DNA of 64,000 bases from Kwoniella bestiolae CBS 10118 (GCF_000512585.2 NC_089241.1:7272001-7336000), one strand, 5' to 3'; numbered from the stretch's first letter, positions 34,432 through 47,985 are shown. Program-made: numbers and translations. Notes: generated by a model not told the origin, from the letters alone.

Positions 34432-36164
34432 TTACAAAAAGAAGGTTCGTCTCGACACCTCCATCTTTGGCTATCAAATTCAATAATTTCGTTAGCAACT
34501 AGGTGGCTCGTTGAGATAAGAACACAAGTGACTCACCTTCCATTTCCACTCATACTCGCCCTGCTCAGCCAACCCAGGAACCTTAATACCAGTATCCTTT
34601 GTTGGTTTCTTCTGCTTATCAGGCATACCCATCTCAGCCATAGCCTCATCCTCGTCCTTCCTTTCCCTTGCTGCCAATTCAGCTTCGTCTATATCTTCTT
34701 CACCTGATGATACGTCCACGTCCTCATCATCGTTTTCGCCTGCTGGTGCTCGGCCATCTGGTGCGGTGACTGAAGGTAATCCGTTTCGTAACCATCGTAA
34801 TTTCAGTGTGAATCTTGGACCAATCTCTTGGAGTCTAGCTGAGGTAGGCGAAGTGAACATGTATCTATCGCATTCCATTAGAATATTACCTACGAAAGAG
34901 CAAGGGATGTCGATCGAAGTGTATGGTGGGACTCACCTATGACGCCTGAAGAATAAGAAATCCCGTTGATTATGCAAAGTCACAACTTGTCTACCTCGGA
35001 ATTGAGGCTGGGGAGGGAACAGTGAACCGAACAACCGACCAACACTGTGACCGAGAAGAGTAGTAAAGTTGTTCAGGATAAGTTCGGCTATAGGTCGAGT
35101 CTCGTCAGCTTACACCTTTAAAGGTTTGAAGGTGAAGGAGAGGGCAACTTACGAGAATGAGGAGATGGACGAGCGTGACCCTGTGATCGTAAATTGGATT
35201 AGTATATATATATGGTATTTTTACCGACAGGACTGCAGCTTACATATATCTGCGCGCTTGGGATTACACTGCTCAGCTTGAAATAGGCTGTAGGTCCAGC
35301 GGGTAGATTGATGAGGGTTATAGCGTCTGACAATATATGAAGTCAGCCAGAACTTCTATCTGGAAGGACCTATATTTCGCTTCTGAGATAAAGACAAGTT
35401 CACTCACTAGGCGCTTTATGATCTTCATTTACGACTATCAATGCTCCGTAGCCCCGCTTCCCTGCCCATCTAGCCACTCTGCCGATCTCATACCCCCTTC
35501 CTCTGGGCCGTTTGAAGAATTCACCACCTGGGAAGACATTCTTCAGATCATCACAGAAGTTGTACGTTAATTTACATGGAGATGCGGATGTGGTAATCAA
35601 GATTTTGGGTGGTGGCATAGGTTGATCTGGTATTATCTCTTGTTGCTGTTCTTCCTCTTCTTCCTCTACCTCCTCATCATCATCGCCTTCTTGTTCTTCT
35701 GCATCGTTTTCCCGAGTCGTGCGTTGTTTAGATGGTCCAGCTTCTGGCATCTCCTCATCCTCGTCACTTTCTTCTTCTTCTTCTTCTTCGTCTTCTTCAG
35801 GTTCTTCTCCATTCACCATCCTACTTGCTCTAGCCGCTTTCTCTTCCAGGTCTCGTAACGTAGCTGGATCAGCAGTGAGGTAAGAAGTAGCATCGAATTG
35901 ACGAGTGTTGTCCAGTGTTCGAGGTATGTTCTTGGCTAATCTTTCTGCTTTAAGCGCAGCTCCATTCTCTTTATTCTTCTCTGCCTTTTTGATCTTTGAA
36001 ATGAAGGTCGATCAGCCTAGCCTTCTAGCCTTCGTGTTTCTGCACCTCCAGGGATGACTCACCTCCATACGCCTAGCCAGCTTGGCTTGCTCCTTCTCCC
36101 TCTTGGATTTACGGTGCTCGTCGGATCGCTTGAATGCGTTCTTGATTTTCTTGTCTCGTGCCAT
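34432..36164 (-). CDS. RPF1: Ribosome production factor 1, Brix-domain protein
   Basis: Nucleolar factor for 60S subunit assembly. It reads from ATG 36164: a basic N-terminus ([20 protein letters not shown]), a long Glu/Asp tract (about 35620-35800), then the Brix domain: [76 protein letters not shown] and [16 protein letters not shown]. The family's C-terminal signature is split by an intron: EYEWKWK joins [12 protein letters not shown]. The acidic insert between Brix strands and the last motif ([16 protein letters not shown]) is longer than in yeast. The PIF1 gene diverges upstream. Confidence 0.9.
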
Positions 36165-36462
36165 GCTGAGTCCTCGCCTCTGTGATTTGCAATCGTTGAG
36201 AGTTGTCCTCTTGGGATGATGTATCGGTTATAGTTCACGAAAGCAGGTAAGAATGATAATGGGTAATATATAATTTTGATTTTCCAGCTCTTGCGACCAG
36301 GCGAGTGAAGTAAAGTAAATATTTGCGCAAAGTGGAGGTAAATCTAAAGTGAGGGTGATTTATAAGTAAGGTGGATTGTCTGAGTGCACGCGCCGTTGCT
36401 CCAGTGAAAAATCAATAACAATATCATCCAAAACATTAAAAGAGTCGCGTCAACCCAAAATA

Positions 36463-36509
<47 letters not shown>

Positions 36510-36557
36510 ATCATATCTTCATCCTCTCTTCAACTTTCGCTCTGCAATCATACGACA
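36165..36557. promoter_or_regulatory. Divergent promoter RPF1 / PIF1 with a CAT microsatellite
   Basis: 393 bp between divergent start codons. It includes (CAT)15 at 36463-36507, about 50 bp before the PIF1 ATG and so likely in the PIF1 leader. Confidence 0.5.
36463..36508 (+). repeat. (CAT)n microsatellite
   Basis: Fifteen uninterrupted CAT triplets seen directly. Confidence 0.95.
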
Positions 36558-39194
36558 ATGCCTTCACTGGTCACTTCCAGGACAGGATCGAGCACCTCAT
36601 CGAGTAGCGGGAGTAAGCTGACCAATGGATTCTCGAGGGTGAACAGCTTCAGGAGAGATTGGGGGAATGATGACGAGGAAGAGAAAGAGAAAGAACCGGT
36701 CAAGGCTTCATCTCTCAAAGGTTCCTCGGAAGTGATAGAGGTGATAGATTGGAGTCCAAGTCCGGATAGGTGGGTGCTTGTCGGCTATTATGGAGAACCT
36801 CATATAGCATCGTCAGCTGACAATATCTTAATAACAGAGTAAAACGAAAAGGCAATTTACAACCACTTCCTTCTGTTCTCCCTCAGCCGAACTTCTCTTC
36901 CTCAACTTCCTCCAAATCCTCAACATCAAATCCATTCTCCAAACCATCCACTACCAAATCCGATCTCTTGCCTCCCTCGACTACCACATTGACACCTGCG
37001 GAACGACGTAGAAAGGCAATGAGGGAAGCCATGTCGAATCCCCCACCTTCACTCCCCCCTTCCGCCCAGCAGCAATCTGAAGCATCTACATCAGCATCAG
37101 CTTCAACGAATAGCACTCAAACGCATATCAAGAGCAACGTCAATACAAACGAATTTGTCAGTGCAAGCTCACAATTGAGAGGATTGGAGAAACCAACCGT
37201 GAAGGAACTACCTTCATTGCCTAGTCTGACTAAAAGAGCTCTACCATGGGAGGAAGAACATACGTGAGTATTATCAGCTATCTTCCTTTAGATCACCCGC
37301 TGTTGAAGTGCTTCGCTGACAAGTGAGAATACAGAACATCCAAAAAAGCAATGACTCGCACTAGTTCTGCTGGAAAATCGGCTGGACCATCTTTAAACAT
37401 CAAACAGAAAGTGGCGCTGAGTGCGGAACAACAGAAAGTCATGCAGCTGGTAGTGTCTGAGGGTCAAAACATATTCTTCACGGGTTCAGCAGGTCAGTAC
37501 AATCTAATCTCGCTTGTAAGGATGTTTTACTGATATTAACAACTTCCCTTAGGTACTGGTAAATCCGTTTTACTGAGAGAACTTATCACCAATCTCCGAA
37601 AGAAATTTGCAAGTGCTCCCGACGCTGTAGCTATCACTGCTTCTACTGGTATCGCAGCATGTAATATCGGTGGTGTCACTCTGCATTCCTACGGTGGTGT
37701 TGGATTGGCAATTGAGAAGCCAGAAATTCTGGTGGGAAAGCTGAGGAAGAACAAGAAAGCTGCTGCTAGATGGCAAAGGACAAAAGTGTTGATCATTGAT
37801 GAAGGTAAGCACCGGTTGTGGCCTTCAGAGATCTGAGGAGCATACTGATGCTTGAACCATCTTTTCAGTATCCATGGTGGAAGGACAGATGTTCGATAAG
37901 TTCTGCAAGGTCGCTCAGATGATTAGGAAAAACCCAAAACCATGGGGTGGTATACAAATTGTCGTTACTGGAGACTTCTTCCAACTGCCGCCGGTCACCA
38001 AAGGGAATACCATGCCCAAATTCTGCTTCGAAGCGGACATGTGGCAGGAGACCATTCACATGAGCGTAAATTTATCCAAAGTGTTCCGTCAGAAAGATCC
38101 TCGTGAGTCCCTTTCTCATGCCAATGCAGAAACTCCGCTAACGGAATTGTAATAGGATTTATCGACATGCTTAACGAGATGCGATTCGGTAAACTTACAC
38201 CTCAATCTATCCAGGCTTTCCGCGGGCTCTCACGAGAAGTTCGATACGACGACGCTATCGAACCCACTGAACTGTTTCCCCGACGTGAAGATGTCGACAG
38301 AGCCAATCAAACTCGACTCAATCAACTGAATACCGATGGTTACAGCTACGCATCTACCGATGGTGGACATCTTACCGATCCTATCCAACGAGAGAAATTA
38401 TTAAGCAATTTCATGGCTGCTAAATTCCTAGAGTTAAAGGTTGATGCTCAGGTCATGCTGATCAAGAATATGGACGAGACACTGGTGAACGGGTCGATGG
38501 GGAGAGTAGTGGGATTTTGTCACAAGCCGTTCTATTTCTCGGACTCTACTGGGAAATGGGCACCAGATGCCGATCTGGAAGATGTGGATGAAGAGGAAAG
38601 ATTCAAGCGTCTCAAGTTACGATCAGCTTACGATGATAAAGCTGCGTCTGGTCTGGTGAAACCTTCACCCGTGGTTAGGTTCAACGTACCTGGCGGAACG
38701 AGGGACTTGTTAGTTGAGCCGGATAACTTCAAGGTTGAATTGCCAAGTGGTGAGATTCAAGCGTCAAGATCGCAGGTGAGTCATCTCAGTGTTCCATCCC
38801 GCCGATTGTTCTATGAAGCTAATCACATCTTCTCAACAGCTGCCCCTGATTTTGGCCTGGGCCATGTCTATCCATAAATCCCAAGGTCAAAGTAGGTCAC
38901 ACCAATGGTTTCGAAATTGAGGAATTTTATGTTGACTGATCTTTTCTCTCTTGGACAGCTCTCGACCGAGTCAAAGTGGATCTCGGCAAAGTATTTGAAA
39001 AGGGTCAAGCGTATGTTGCCCTTTCTCGAGCTACCTCGTTAGAAGGATTACAGGTATTGGGTTTCAACCCTGATAAGGTGAGTCCACATGCAACGAAAGT
39101 CCTCAATGGACCTTCAGCTGATTGGTACTCCTAGGTCATGGCCCATCGAAAAGTTGCTCAATGGTCTTCCCAGCTCAAAGATCTGAACGTGTAG
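36558..39194 (+). CDS. PIF1: PIF1-family 5'-to-3' DNA helicase
   Basis: Eight or so exons, roughly 700 residues. The first about 200 are Ser/Pro-rich and may carry organelle targeting. Helicase motifs: [12 protein letters not shown] (Walker A, split by an intron between G and T), [41 protein letters not shown] (Walker B), [52 protein letters not shown] and [16 protein letters not shown]. These are the full PIF1/RecD superfamily 1B set. It unwinds G-quadruplexes and R-loops and limits telomerase in yeast, in nucleus and mitochondria. About 70 residues between the RFIDM and MSIHKSQ motifs are acidic, an insertion that varies in fungi. Confidence 0.93.
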
Positions 39195-39714
39195 ATATCC
39201 CATTCTCGTCCTGCCATTTATGTCGCTTCGTCACGATCCCCTTTTCGTTTGATCATCTTTCTCATTTTTCGCATAGCATCATGTAATATACCCAATCATT
39301 TTCATATACCTGCTTCATCATGTTTGTCGTTGTTGTGTATATAGATTATGATAAGGAAGAAAGTTGTGCCGTTTTATGTTCTAGCGTATATACTGTCGCT
39401 AATCGCCATGCCAATGATTTATGCATGGTCGTTTATATGTATTTTATCGAGATTGGATCATCGAGGAGCTCACCATATATCTAGTCAGGTACAGTCAAGA
39501 TCTCCGGATGGACCGGTCCGGCGTATGTACCCCGATGATGGCATTTTCCCCCGGTGCGCAGAATATTGCACTGTTTATACGGCAGAAGAATCGCTATATA
39601 TTCTGGATTGTAGTTGGTATCAACAGCTTCTTATTACTTGATATCTACTACCTACTACTTGCTTTATTCTCTGTCATTTACAAATCCGTTTACTCACTCG
39701 AACAAACATCCACA
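39195..39714. other. Intergenic, PIF1 to dehydrogenase
   Basis: 520 bp. AT-rich PIF1 3' flank, then C/T-rich toward 39700. No gene seen. Confidence 0.4.
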
Positions 39715-41291
39715 ATGTCCAAACCCCAAGTCCTCATTGCTGGTGAGATTTCTAGACGAATAGCTGTGACCGCACCTGAATGCAGATTCACTGATATCAT
39801 ATCCATACCGCAGCTAACCCCAAGAACGGTATCGTCTGGTCAAAGGAGGAACAAAAATCCAAACTTGGCGCCGTAGCTGAAGTCCTTGTGAGTTAGACAC
39901 TCTCAACTCCTGGTCACGCTCTTCGATCAATCTCCATCATAAAATCCGAGCTTTAAGCTGCACGCGACCTATCTCATGGGTATCGAATGATGATTCTGAC
40001 ATCAAAGGGTTAATTTGTAGGAACTCACCTCTTCATCCAGAGAAGAATTCTTCAAAGACCTCTCATCAGGTGGGAAATACGCCAACATCGTCGGAATCTA
40101 CAGACACAACGATTCAGCCTCCGCTATCGGTATCTTCGATAAAGACCTGATTGAACATCTCCCCAAGAGCGTGAAATACATTGCTCATAATGGTGCGGGA
40201 TACGATCAAAGTGAGTAGCCTTCCAGACGATAATGCATCAATGAGGAGATGACACTGATACTGGATACCTCTCTCTAGTCGATGTCGCCGCGGCCACCGC
40301 TAAAGGAATCGAAGTTTCCCATACCCCCGGAGCGGTCGATGCTGCCACCGCTACCGTCGGAGCGTTCTTGGCTATCTCAGCTATGAGGCAGTTCTACCGA
40401 GCCGAAGTGAATGTCAGGAATGGTCAGTGGAAATCTGGTTTATCCCCTGCTAGAGATCCCGAGGAGAAGGTTCTGGGTATCATCGGTATGGGAGGTATTG
40501 GAAAGGTGAGTTGCACCGTTCCAACACCCAACTATCATGTGTATGTGAGAGGTGGGACCAGACTGATCCTTTGTTCCTTGGGATGGGAATAGGCCCTCGC
40601 TCGTCGACTCATAGCATTCGACATGAAAGTAATCTACCACAACCGAAATGAAATTACCCCTCCACCCGACTTCCCATGCAAATACATCTCCAACGTCGAC
40701 GATCTCCTTGCTCAATCCGATATTGTCTCTTTGAACTTGCCCTTGAATGACAAGACCAAGGGAAGCTTCGGTAAGAAGCAGTTCGACCAGATGAAAGATG
40801 GAAGTGTGTTGGTGAATACCGCGAGAGGGGCTGTGGTGGATGAGGAGGCTTTGTTGGAGGCTTTGGATAGTGGTAAAGTGAGTTAAGCCGCTTGCTGCCT
40901 CATGTGTAATTATACCACAATACTCGGTCTTGTGGGTCTGTCTATCAATCGGAACGAAGGCTGATAGTCCCCCGATCATTCCAACAGCTCTTCAGTGCTG
41001 GTCTCGATGTATTCCCCGACGAGCCCAACGTCAACCCCAAATTGTTGAAGAACGACAAGATCACTGTTCTCCCTCACATGGGTACCGAGACAAGGGATTC
41101 TCAGAAGAAGGTGAGTCGAGTACTGAAACACAGCAAACATCATCACAATGTGCTTTTCGCGCCAGTTCATACAGGGTTGATTGCTCATTTATTGTTATTC
41201 TGGGTAGATGGAAATCCTCGTATTGGACAACCTCGTCTCTGCCCTCAGTGGAAAAGGCTTGTTGAACCAAGTTCCTGAACAAAAGAAGTAA
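39715..41291 (+). CDS. D-isomer-specific 2-hydroxyacid dehydrogenase (glyoxylate/hydroxypyruvate reductase type)
   Basis: Seven or so exons from ATG 39715 (MSKPQVLIAANPKNGIVW). The catalytic half shows YIAHNGAGYDQIDVAAATAKG. The cofactor half has VLGIIGMGGIGKALARRL (GxGxxG) followed by a basic YHNRNE, which suits NADP(H). Catalytic residues are visible: NTARGAVVDEEAL (Arg), LDVFPDEP (Glu) and VLPHMGTET (His). It most resembles fungal glyoxylate reductases such as yeast Gor1. It would reduce glyoxylate or hydroxypyruvate in cytosol or mitochondria; no presequence or peroxisomal tripeptide is evident (the C-terminus is EQKK). Confidence 0.88.
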
Positions 41292-41424
41292 AGTCTTGAA
41301 TTGCGGTGTGTTTGGGCTTTCTGATATCTATCCTATCGATGACTTGGATGCATTACATGTACAGTATGACAATACATCTCCTCAACCGACCAAGTCTAGA
41401 AACATCTACTCTCTGTATGGTCAT

Positions 41425-44082
41425 CTACGCTTCACCATTACTGTTCTCACCATTATCCTTCTTCTCACTCTCCTCCATTTTCTTCTTCTCATCAATCTGC
41501 TTCCTCTGATCTCTATCACTCTTCCACCTCTCAAACAACAATGCAAGAGGGAAACAAATCAATTCCACACCTATCACAGCGAAGAGGATACCGAAATGCA
41601 GGCCCAGGCGATGTTGGAGGTTCGTACCGTATGCTATGATTTTGTATGCCTATTTCAGAAAAGATCAGTCTAAGATCAGTAAAGTTGAGTCGAAGGAGTA
41701 TTGAGGTGATTGATAAAGACACTTACCTCGACGTTATGTACGAATGGCATCCATCTTAGGAATCGATAGAAATTAGGCATCAACTCGATAGGGTAGAAGG
41801 ACGAGGCTGACAGATGACGATGAGATGATCAGCCTTAATAAGCTGTACGACAGAGTAGGATGATACGGTGTACTTACTGATGTTCACTGATTTAACAAAT
41901 CGATCGACAACTCGAAGTCAGCGAGTGTCTCCGTACAATCAATGACAGGGTGGACAAAGACTCACGGATGATCCAAAATATCAGGAAGAAGGGCAACCAT
42001 GAAATACCGAGCAAGGCTAACATCGTTTCCAGCGCGAAACCCGAGGCGAGGATGGTGACGTAGTTGAGTGCCCAGAGAGTGACGAAGCCAGCTATGGATG
42101 ATTATGAGTTCAACAAGTGAAATACAAGGTTACTGGTCCGCAAGTAGAGAAACACTCACCCCGTCCTAGATGGTCTGTAAGGGGCACTTGCCATGCTCGA
42201 ACGATCAGAGTCTGCCATAGGGACTGGTCATGGAAGAAGGTTAACATCGAGCTTGACAAGACACTGGTTTTTCTGCAGGTCGACTCACAAGGAAGAAATA
42301 CGCCAAGAGCGGCCAACCAAACCTTATTGCGAACATTGAAGACATCTTCAATCTAGAGTTCAAGCCGGATTTCATACGTGCCATTCCGCCGAACAAGCAT
42401 AGGTAGAATGCGAAGATGAGCTGGGATATTGAGTCATTCGAATCAGCACCCCGGCTTTGACATATCTTACAGCCAAACATTTGAAATAAACTGGGACTCA
42501 CGAAGTAGATCAAACTAGCTTCCATTGGGGCTGCACCTGCCCAGCCGGAGTTGGGTGTCGGCCTGATATCAAATATGGTATACCCGAATCCCACTCCTAT
42601 AGCCTGTGGGACTCTGGCTGCGTTGGTCAATAGCGCGGGATTGGTACTGGAAGATGCCATGAATGCTTCTAACGCTTGTGAACGGGCCGTTGCAAGTGGG
42701 TTGGCAAGATCTCGAGATATCTGATAATATCACCAAGCCCCAAAATCAGTTAGGCTTCATCGAAAAAGTAGGACTAGAAAGAGTTTAGTATGATGAGTGT
42801 ACTTACCAAAGAGTCGAAGTAGAGCAACACAACCTGATAAAACCTCGCTCCCATATAGTATATCCCAATTGAGCCAGTGGGATCATAAGTCGCATCCCCA
42901 TTTTGCAATGCCTCGGTCCAAGCTGTCGAGGCATTCGCATTCACCACGATGGCCGCCCAACATTCCTGAGCGAGAACACTCCTTCTAACGTCTTCCAGCC
43001 CATTAGGGTAATTCGCTGGATCCTTGATCTCGTATCCCAAGTGCACTATCGAAGGAGGTTCGTTGGCTACATATGTCATTTGCTGCGTCATTGGACCGTT
43101 CAGATACGATGTCGATGAAGGGGTATCAAAAGGGATGACGTGGACCGTCAAAGAGGGGAGGAAAGAGGTCAGACGATAGGTCGATCCCCAGAAGATGGAT
43201 AGGCAGACCCATAGCCATAGCGTGATAATCCCAAAGAGCATCGCGGCTTTCTGATACCATCATTTCATTTCCACCATCCACCAAATCAGCCATCTACCTT
43301 GCTAGATCATACCAACTAGATTGGTGACTCACCTTGATAGCTTTCCTTCTAGCCTCTTTAACATTCTTCGATCCAACCCCCCATTTATCAGGTACATCCA
43401 CCTTCTCATACCCCCTAGGCTGCCTACCGCCTTCCTGTCCTACCTCGTCTTCCCGTTTCGCTAGGAGATGTCGAGCAGCTGTACCTGCTCCTGATACCGA
43501 TCCTACCAATATACCAGCTTGGACGAGTCGTTTGCTCGAGGGGTCATGCAAGTCCGATTGGTCTGTCGGGGCTGAGGAGGATGAGGGGCGGTTGTGCATC
43601 GTTTCGGACGAGGAGGAATCTTCCCTATCTGAGTTTTTGGGATTGGAGGTTGCTGCAATACTAGCCTGATGGGTGTGTTCATTGTGATCTCCTGACGGTG
43701 TTATCTGAGTTTGAGCAGTATCCCGTGCAGGAATTACCTCTTGAGAGGTAGGTTGTGATCCCTCAGACTGGGAGTGACTTATCCCTCCCTGACTTGGAAA
43801 AGAAGGGGTGATTGTCCCCTGTCCGTTCGGGTCGACAATTTGAGACTCCCTATTCTGACGAAGCAGCTCCGTGGTCCCAAAGGTATTTGCTAAAGAATGG
43901 TCATCCTCCGTACTGTTCTCTCTCACTGATCCGGACTCGTCTCTCAGCGGCATCGACGTGAATTGACTGGTCGAGTTCGGTCGAGGTGTGCCATCATCCT
44001 GCGATATATCGGTTTCGTCTTGAGGATGTGGATGAGGGAAGGATAATGGTCTGCCTAATGCTGGGGGGTGGAGAGAAGCCAT
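41425..44082 (-). CDS. DUF3533 / SNG1-like multi-pass membrane protein A
   Basis: Minus strand from ATG 44082. A disordered Ser/Thr/Gln-rich cytosolic head of about 200 residues is followed by basic residues (KNVKEARRKAIK), a first membrane helix (MLFGIITLWLWVCLSIFWGS) and a large lumenal region (WAAIVVNANAST, ATYDPTGSIGIYYMGARFYQ). Then come further membrane helices: LIFAFYLCLFGG, AGFVTLWALNYVTILASGFA, WLPFFLIFWI and LHFGILFAVIGVELICFPLA. The C-terminus is charged. This is the layout of DUF3533/SNG1 proteins, linked in yeast to nitrosoguanidine resistance and plasma-membrane lipid asymmetry. The plus-strand neighbour is a paralogue. The long acidic/Ser head is absent there. Confidence 0.82.
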
Positions 44083-44826
44083 GGTGATTAGGCGTTATAC
44101 GACCGTTGACAGATCTGGAAGTTGATTTGACGAATCAACAAACTCAAAGATAGGAGCATGGGATGTTTGTGATTCTAACACAATCTCGCTTTGCATGAAT
44201 ACTCACTTTCCGCGATTCCAACATACCGATATCCATATCGACCCCTTTACTCCCAAATCGTCATTCTCAAGTAATCAAATGTTCATCCAGAGTTTTAACT
44301 AAAACATCGAAAGGCAAGCGTGATACCCATAACCTGGTACTGGAACCACATCAAAAGCCGAAAAGTGCATTCTCGATCTCCTGCCGAAGTACCGGCAAGC
44401 TCATTGACAAACACAACCATTTGGTTCCTGACGTCATGGAAGTTACTCACCTACTCAAAGGCTTGTTTGGTCTGCGTCTGTCTATTTTTGTTTTTCTGCT
44501 TCTGGGTAGTCTGATCGGTATGGTTTGTTTAATCTCGTAAGGAAGGATGCTTTGGAAAGACGACGTCAGTCTTGATTTGTTCATTTATGGATTCTGACGG
44601 ACGAGGTAGTAGTATGCAGAAAATGCATTAGTGATGTTTACTGGAATCATCAATCGTCTCGTTTTTACCGACCGATCTACCATTTGAATCGCAGAATCGT
44701 AGAAGCAGCGCTGTCTCGAGGTTGTTCTTGTTTTGTTATAGAGGATAATACAGAACAATACTTGACATTGGGATTGAAGAAGACCGTAACAATCTCAAGA
44801 TAAGCGACTGATCTCGACAATAGACG
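44083..44826. promoter_or_regulatory. Divergent promoter region of two DUF3533 paralogues
   Basis: 744 bp between divergent start codons. No TATA or gene is convincing; short C/T tracts lie toward both genes. Confidence 0.4.
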
Positions 44827-46968
44827 ATGTCACCTTCACCCTCACTCAGAGATGTACTTCGATCGAAGCAGACACCAGATGGGAAACCAAGAGTAGGCTT
44901 CTTCTCGAAAGAGTTCAAAGATGGGAAGAAAGAATGGGCGAAGTTGACATTCATGGTGAGTCCATCTGTCTCTCCCGCTCGCCTCGGCCTTGTACCTCGA
45001 GAGATATGCGCTAAGTCCTGTTGCTTCGATATAGACATTCGGCATGATAACAATCTTCATGTTCCTCTTCCTCTCCATCTACTTTGGATCATATTATCTC
45101 CAAACCTCGCGATCAACCCATTTCTCCATCGAGATTATCGATCTCGATTCGATTGCCTCGCCCTTTGGCTCGGTAGCCCATCCAGCGATACTGGGCCCGG
45201 CGATGAAAAATGCTGTTCAGGATAGTGTATCGACAGAACCACATTTGGGATGGTATGAGGCCGATTCAGCTACGCTACAACAATTCAGACTCACACCTAC
45301 TGGACAGGGGATAGATCCCTACATGTATGCTGAGGAGAGGGTATTGAATCAGGATGTATGGGGGGTGTTGATTGTGAATAGTAATGCTACGAGTGGGGTA
45401 TGGAGGGGTCTAACGGAGGGTGCGATGTGGGAACGTGAGTACCATGCTACAAACCGATAACCTCCAGTGGTCTCCGAAAGGCAGTACAGCGAACATCGCA
45501 TACTGATGGAACGTTTGATCGGTGGACGTAGCAACCGGCGCAATGACATTCCTATACGAAGAAGCCCGAAACTTCTACGCTGGGAACCAATATGTCTCCA
45601 GGCTAGCCTCTATGGTGATGACCTCGGGTGGGAACAGCGCAGCTACCACACTAGCATCCCAAGTACTGGCATTGGGGAATGCCTCGGCAGTGTTGACTAC
45701 GGGTGCTCAGGCTGGTGCGGTGGTCGGCCCGTTTAGCTATAATTTGCATAATCTCAGACCGTTTGATCAGCTTGCTGTGAGTGGATGACCACTAGGGGAC
45801 AGGGACCTCGGGAGGTTTGGTAGTAAGAGCTGACCTGAAATGGTCAAAACAGGGTATCGCTTCTACTACTGTCGGAACGGTCTACCTGATCATCGTAAGT
45901 GCATTATACTCCCTATGTCATCCGCTTAAAATTGATCCTATTCTGATCATTCTCGTCCAACCATTCAGTTCACCTTTTTAATCTCAATAACATGGAACAA
46001 CCAAGGTCTCCCCCTCATCCAAGACTCATTGACCACATCATCGGAGATATTGGTGAAAATCCTCGTGCCATTCATCGGTGAGTGCAAGTCCGCATTTCGA
46101 CCCAACACCTTTACTGATCAAAGATCTCATACTAACTCTTACTTAGCATATTTCTGGCTCTCGCTGCATTACTCGCTCGTATCCCTAGCCTTCCTCATAG
46201 ATTTCAGTAGGAAATTCGGTAAAGGCGGATTCGTAGTCTACTGGATGGCCGACTGGATCACAATGTCCGCGTTGGGATTCGTCATGGAAACTATGTTTTT
46301 ATGGTTGGGGCCTTTCTTCCCTTTTTTCTTGATCTTCTGGGTTATCCTCAATGTGAGTTTATCTCGTGATGTGTCCACGTATTTTGCGAAGATCCATATG
46401 GGGTCGAGGCTTATCAACCTGACTTGTCTCGGCTCATATAGGTGACGGTAGCGTTTTTGGATGTTGCCGATATGGCTACGTTCTATCGGTATGGGTGGGT
46501 ATCAAGATTAAGATTGACCAATCCTTTTGACGTCTGGTTTGCAAATTGGCTGATGGTTTTTGCTCGATAGGTACTTTACACCCGTATGGAATTTGGGTGA
46601 GCCATCGTGTCGTTACGTTCAGCTTGTATGACCTGTGCGTCCTAAGCAGTGTAATGACTGATTTCCCTATTATGTATTAGTCGACATGGCCAAATGCGTT
46701 ATATTCGGTACAAAGAACCACTACGTCCAGAATTTCGCTGTGAATCTAGCGTAAGTCAAATCACCGGTTGAAGGCTCTTATGGTTCGAGTGCTGATGAGT
46801 TTGGTCCTTTTGATTTGATGCAGTTGGCTCGTCGTTTGGATGATATTGTTAGTCATAACAGTAGTGGTTCAACGAAGGAAGCAGGAGAAAGAGAATATGC
46901 AGAAAAAATGGGATGAGATGAAGAAGGTTGATGAGAAGGAGATTGAACGATCTAAAGGGGGTCGGTGA
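44827..46968 (+). CDS. DUF3533 / SNG1-like multi-pass membrane protein B
   Basis: ATG 44827 to TGA 46968, about nine exons. The short cytosolic head (MSPSPSLRDVLRSKQTPDGK) lacks the long disordered extension of protein A. First helix FGMITIFMFLFLSIYFGSYY, then a lumenal domain with WGVLIVNSNATSGVWRGL and GAMTFLYEEARNFYAGNQY, aligning with protein A's WAAIVVNANAS and IGIYYMGARFYQ. Later membrane helices: VYLIIFTFLISI, AYFWLSLHYSLVSLAFLI, ADWITMSALGFVMETMF, FFPFFLIFWVILNVTVAF and AWLVVWMILLVITVVV, ending in a lysine-rich tail. The same fold order in both genes supports an old inverted duplication. Role in drug or lipid handling is inferred from the yeast family member only. Confidence 0.82.
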
Positions 46969-47105
46969 GGACAGAGACATAATGTAGAATATAAGATGCA
47001 TGGATTATACAATGTAGTTCGATATGGTGTTGTTACAAGTTCTGTGGCTGGGGAGATACCCTTGCGCAGGAATGTAGATTAAGAGAGGGCGGTGGTATGG
47101 GGCGA

Positions 47106-47985
47106 CTAGTTGTTTGTAGATGTCTGATCACCGCAGTTCAAGCACTACGTTTTACGTATCATACAACATCAGGATCAGTATTCTATCCTATCGAGCTGAT
47201 TGGATAGGAGTTGGTCGTGCTTGTCCGAGAACGCGATTGACTCACCTTGTAGAAGATCGTCGACCCTTCATCCGCCGAACGAAGTTGCATCTCCTTGTAG
47301 GATAATCCAATATGACCACATTTCTGACATTTCTCCTGGGCCTGGGGTACGTCAAAACAAGATATGATCAGCGGAATTCGCTCCTGATGCTAATAGATTA
47401 CAGGATGACCTCTGATGAGACACTGCTTCTTTCGCTCCTCTTATTTCATCCACCACCATACCCATTGTTCCGACTCCGCTTCACCCCCCAAATAGACATA
47501 GCCGTAAGACCACTCACCACTGGATCCCTATCCTTCGCAGCCTCCCCATCATTCACCTTATTCTGCACCAACGCTCGCTTCGATCGTAATTCACTTGGGA
47601 AAGCGTTAGGCGAGGAGTAAGTCTTGGTAGGTAGATTTTCGTATGCTAGAAAATACTCATTCAACTCATGTCTCATTGAAAATCGGATATTTGGGGGTTG
47701 TGCCCGGAGGTCGAGCAGGTTGTCAACGACCGTATTGAGCATTGTGCATGATGAAGATCACTTGGTAAGAGTGGACAAAAACCAAGCAATCTCCATATTT
47801 GGGGGTGTCGTTCCACATCTGAGGTTGCACTCACACGAAGCAGGCTCCTTCCTCCCACATTGATGACAAGCTATCTCATCCTGATCATCTTTGGGCAGAT
47901 CCAGCAACGTCCCGCAAGCTGGACAGAATAGTAATGAACCTATACGATGGGCTGATACCCTTGTTGTCGATTTTGATGGGGCCAT
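47106..47985 (-). CDS. RPA12: RNA polymerase I subunit A12.2
   Basis: Minus strand from ATG 47983-47985; four exons. The N-terminal zinc ribbon shows [10 protein letters not shown] and ACHQCGRKE. Then [20 protein letters not shown], the usual linker, and the C-terminal TFIIS-like ribbon: [20 protein letters not shown] joined to ADEGSTIFY, and after an intron [13 protein letters not shown]. The RSADEG acidic loop is the RNA-cleavage hairpin. It functions in transcript cleavage and termination by RNA polymerase I in the nucleolus. The last exon is only about 13 codons. Family length (about 120-130 residues) fits. Confidence 0.9.

Noticed and set aside
36463..36508. CAT repeat as a coding His tract
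   Set aside because: The frame that reads it as poly-His has stops nearby and does not join the PIF1 ATG; it belongs to the leader.
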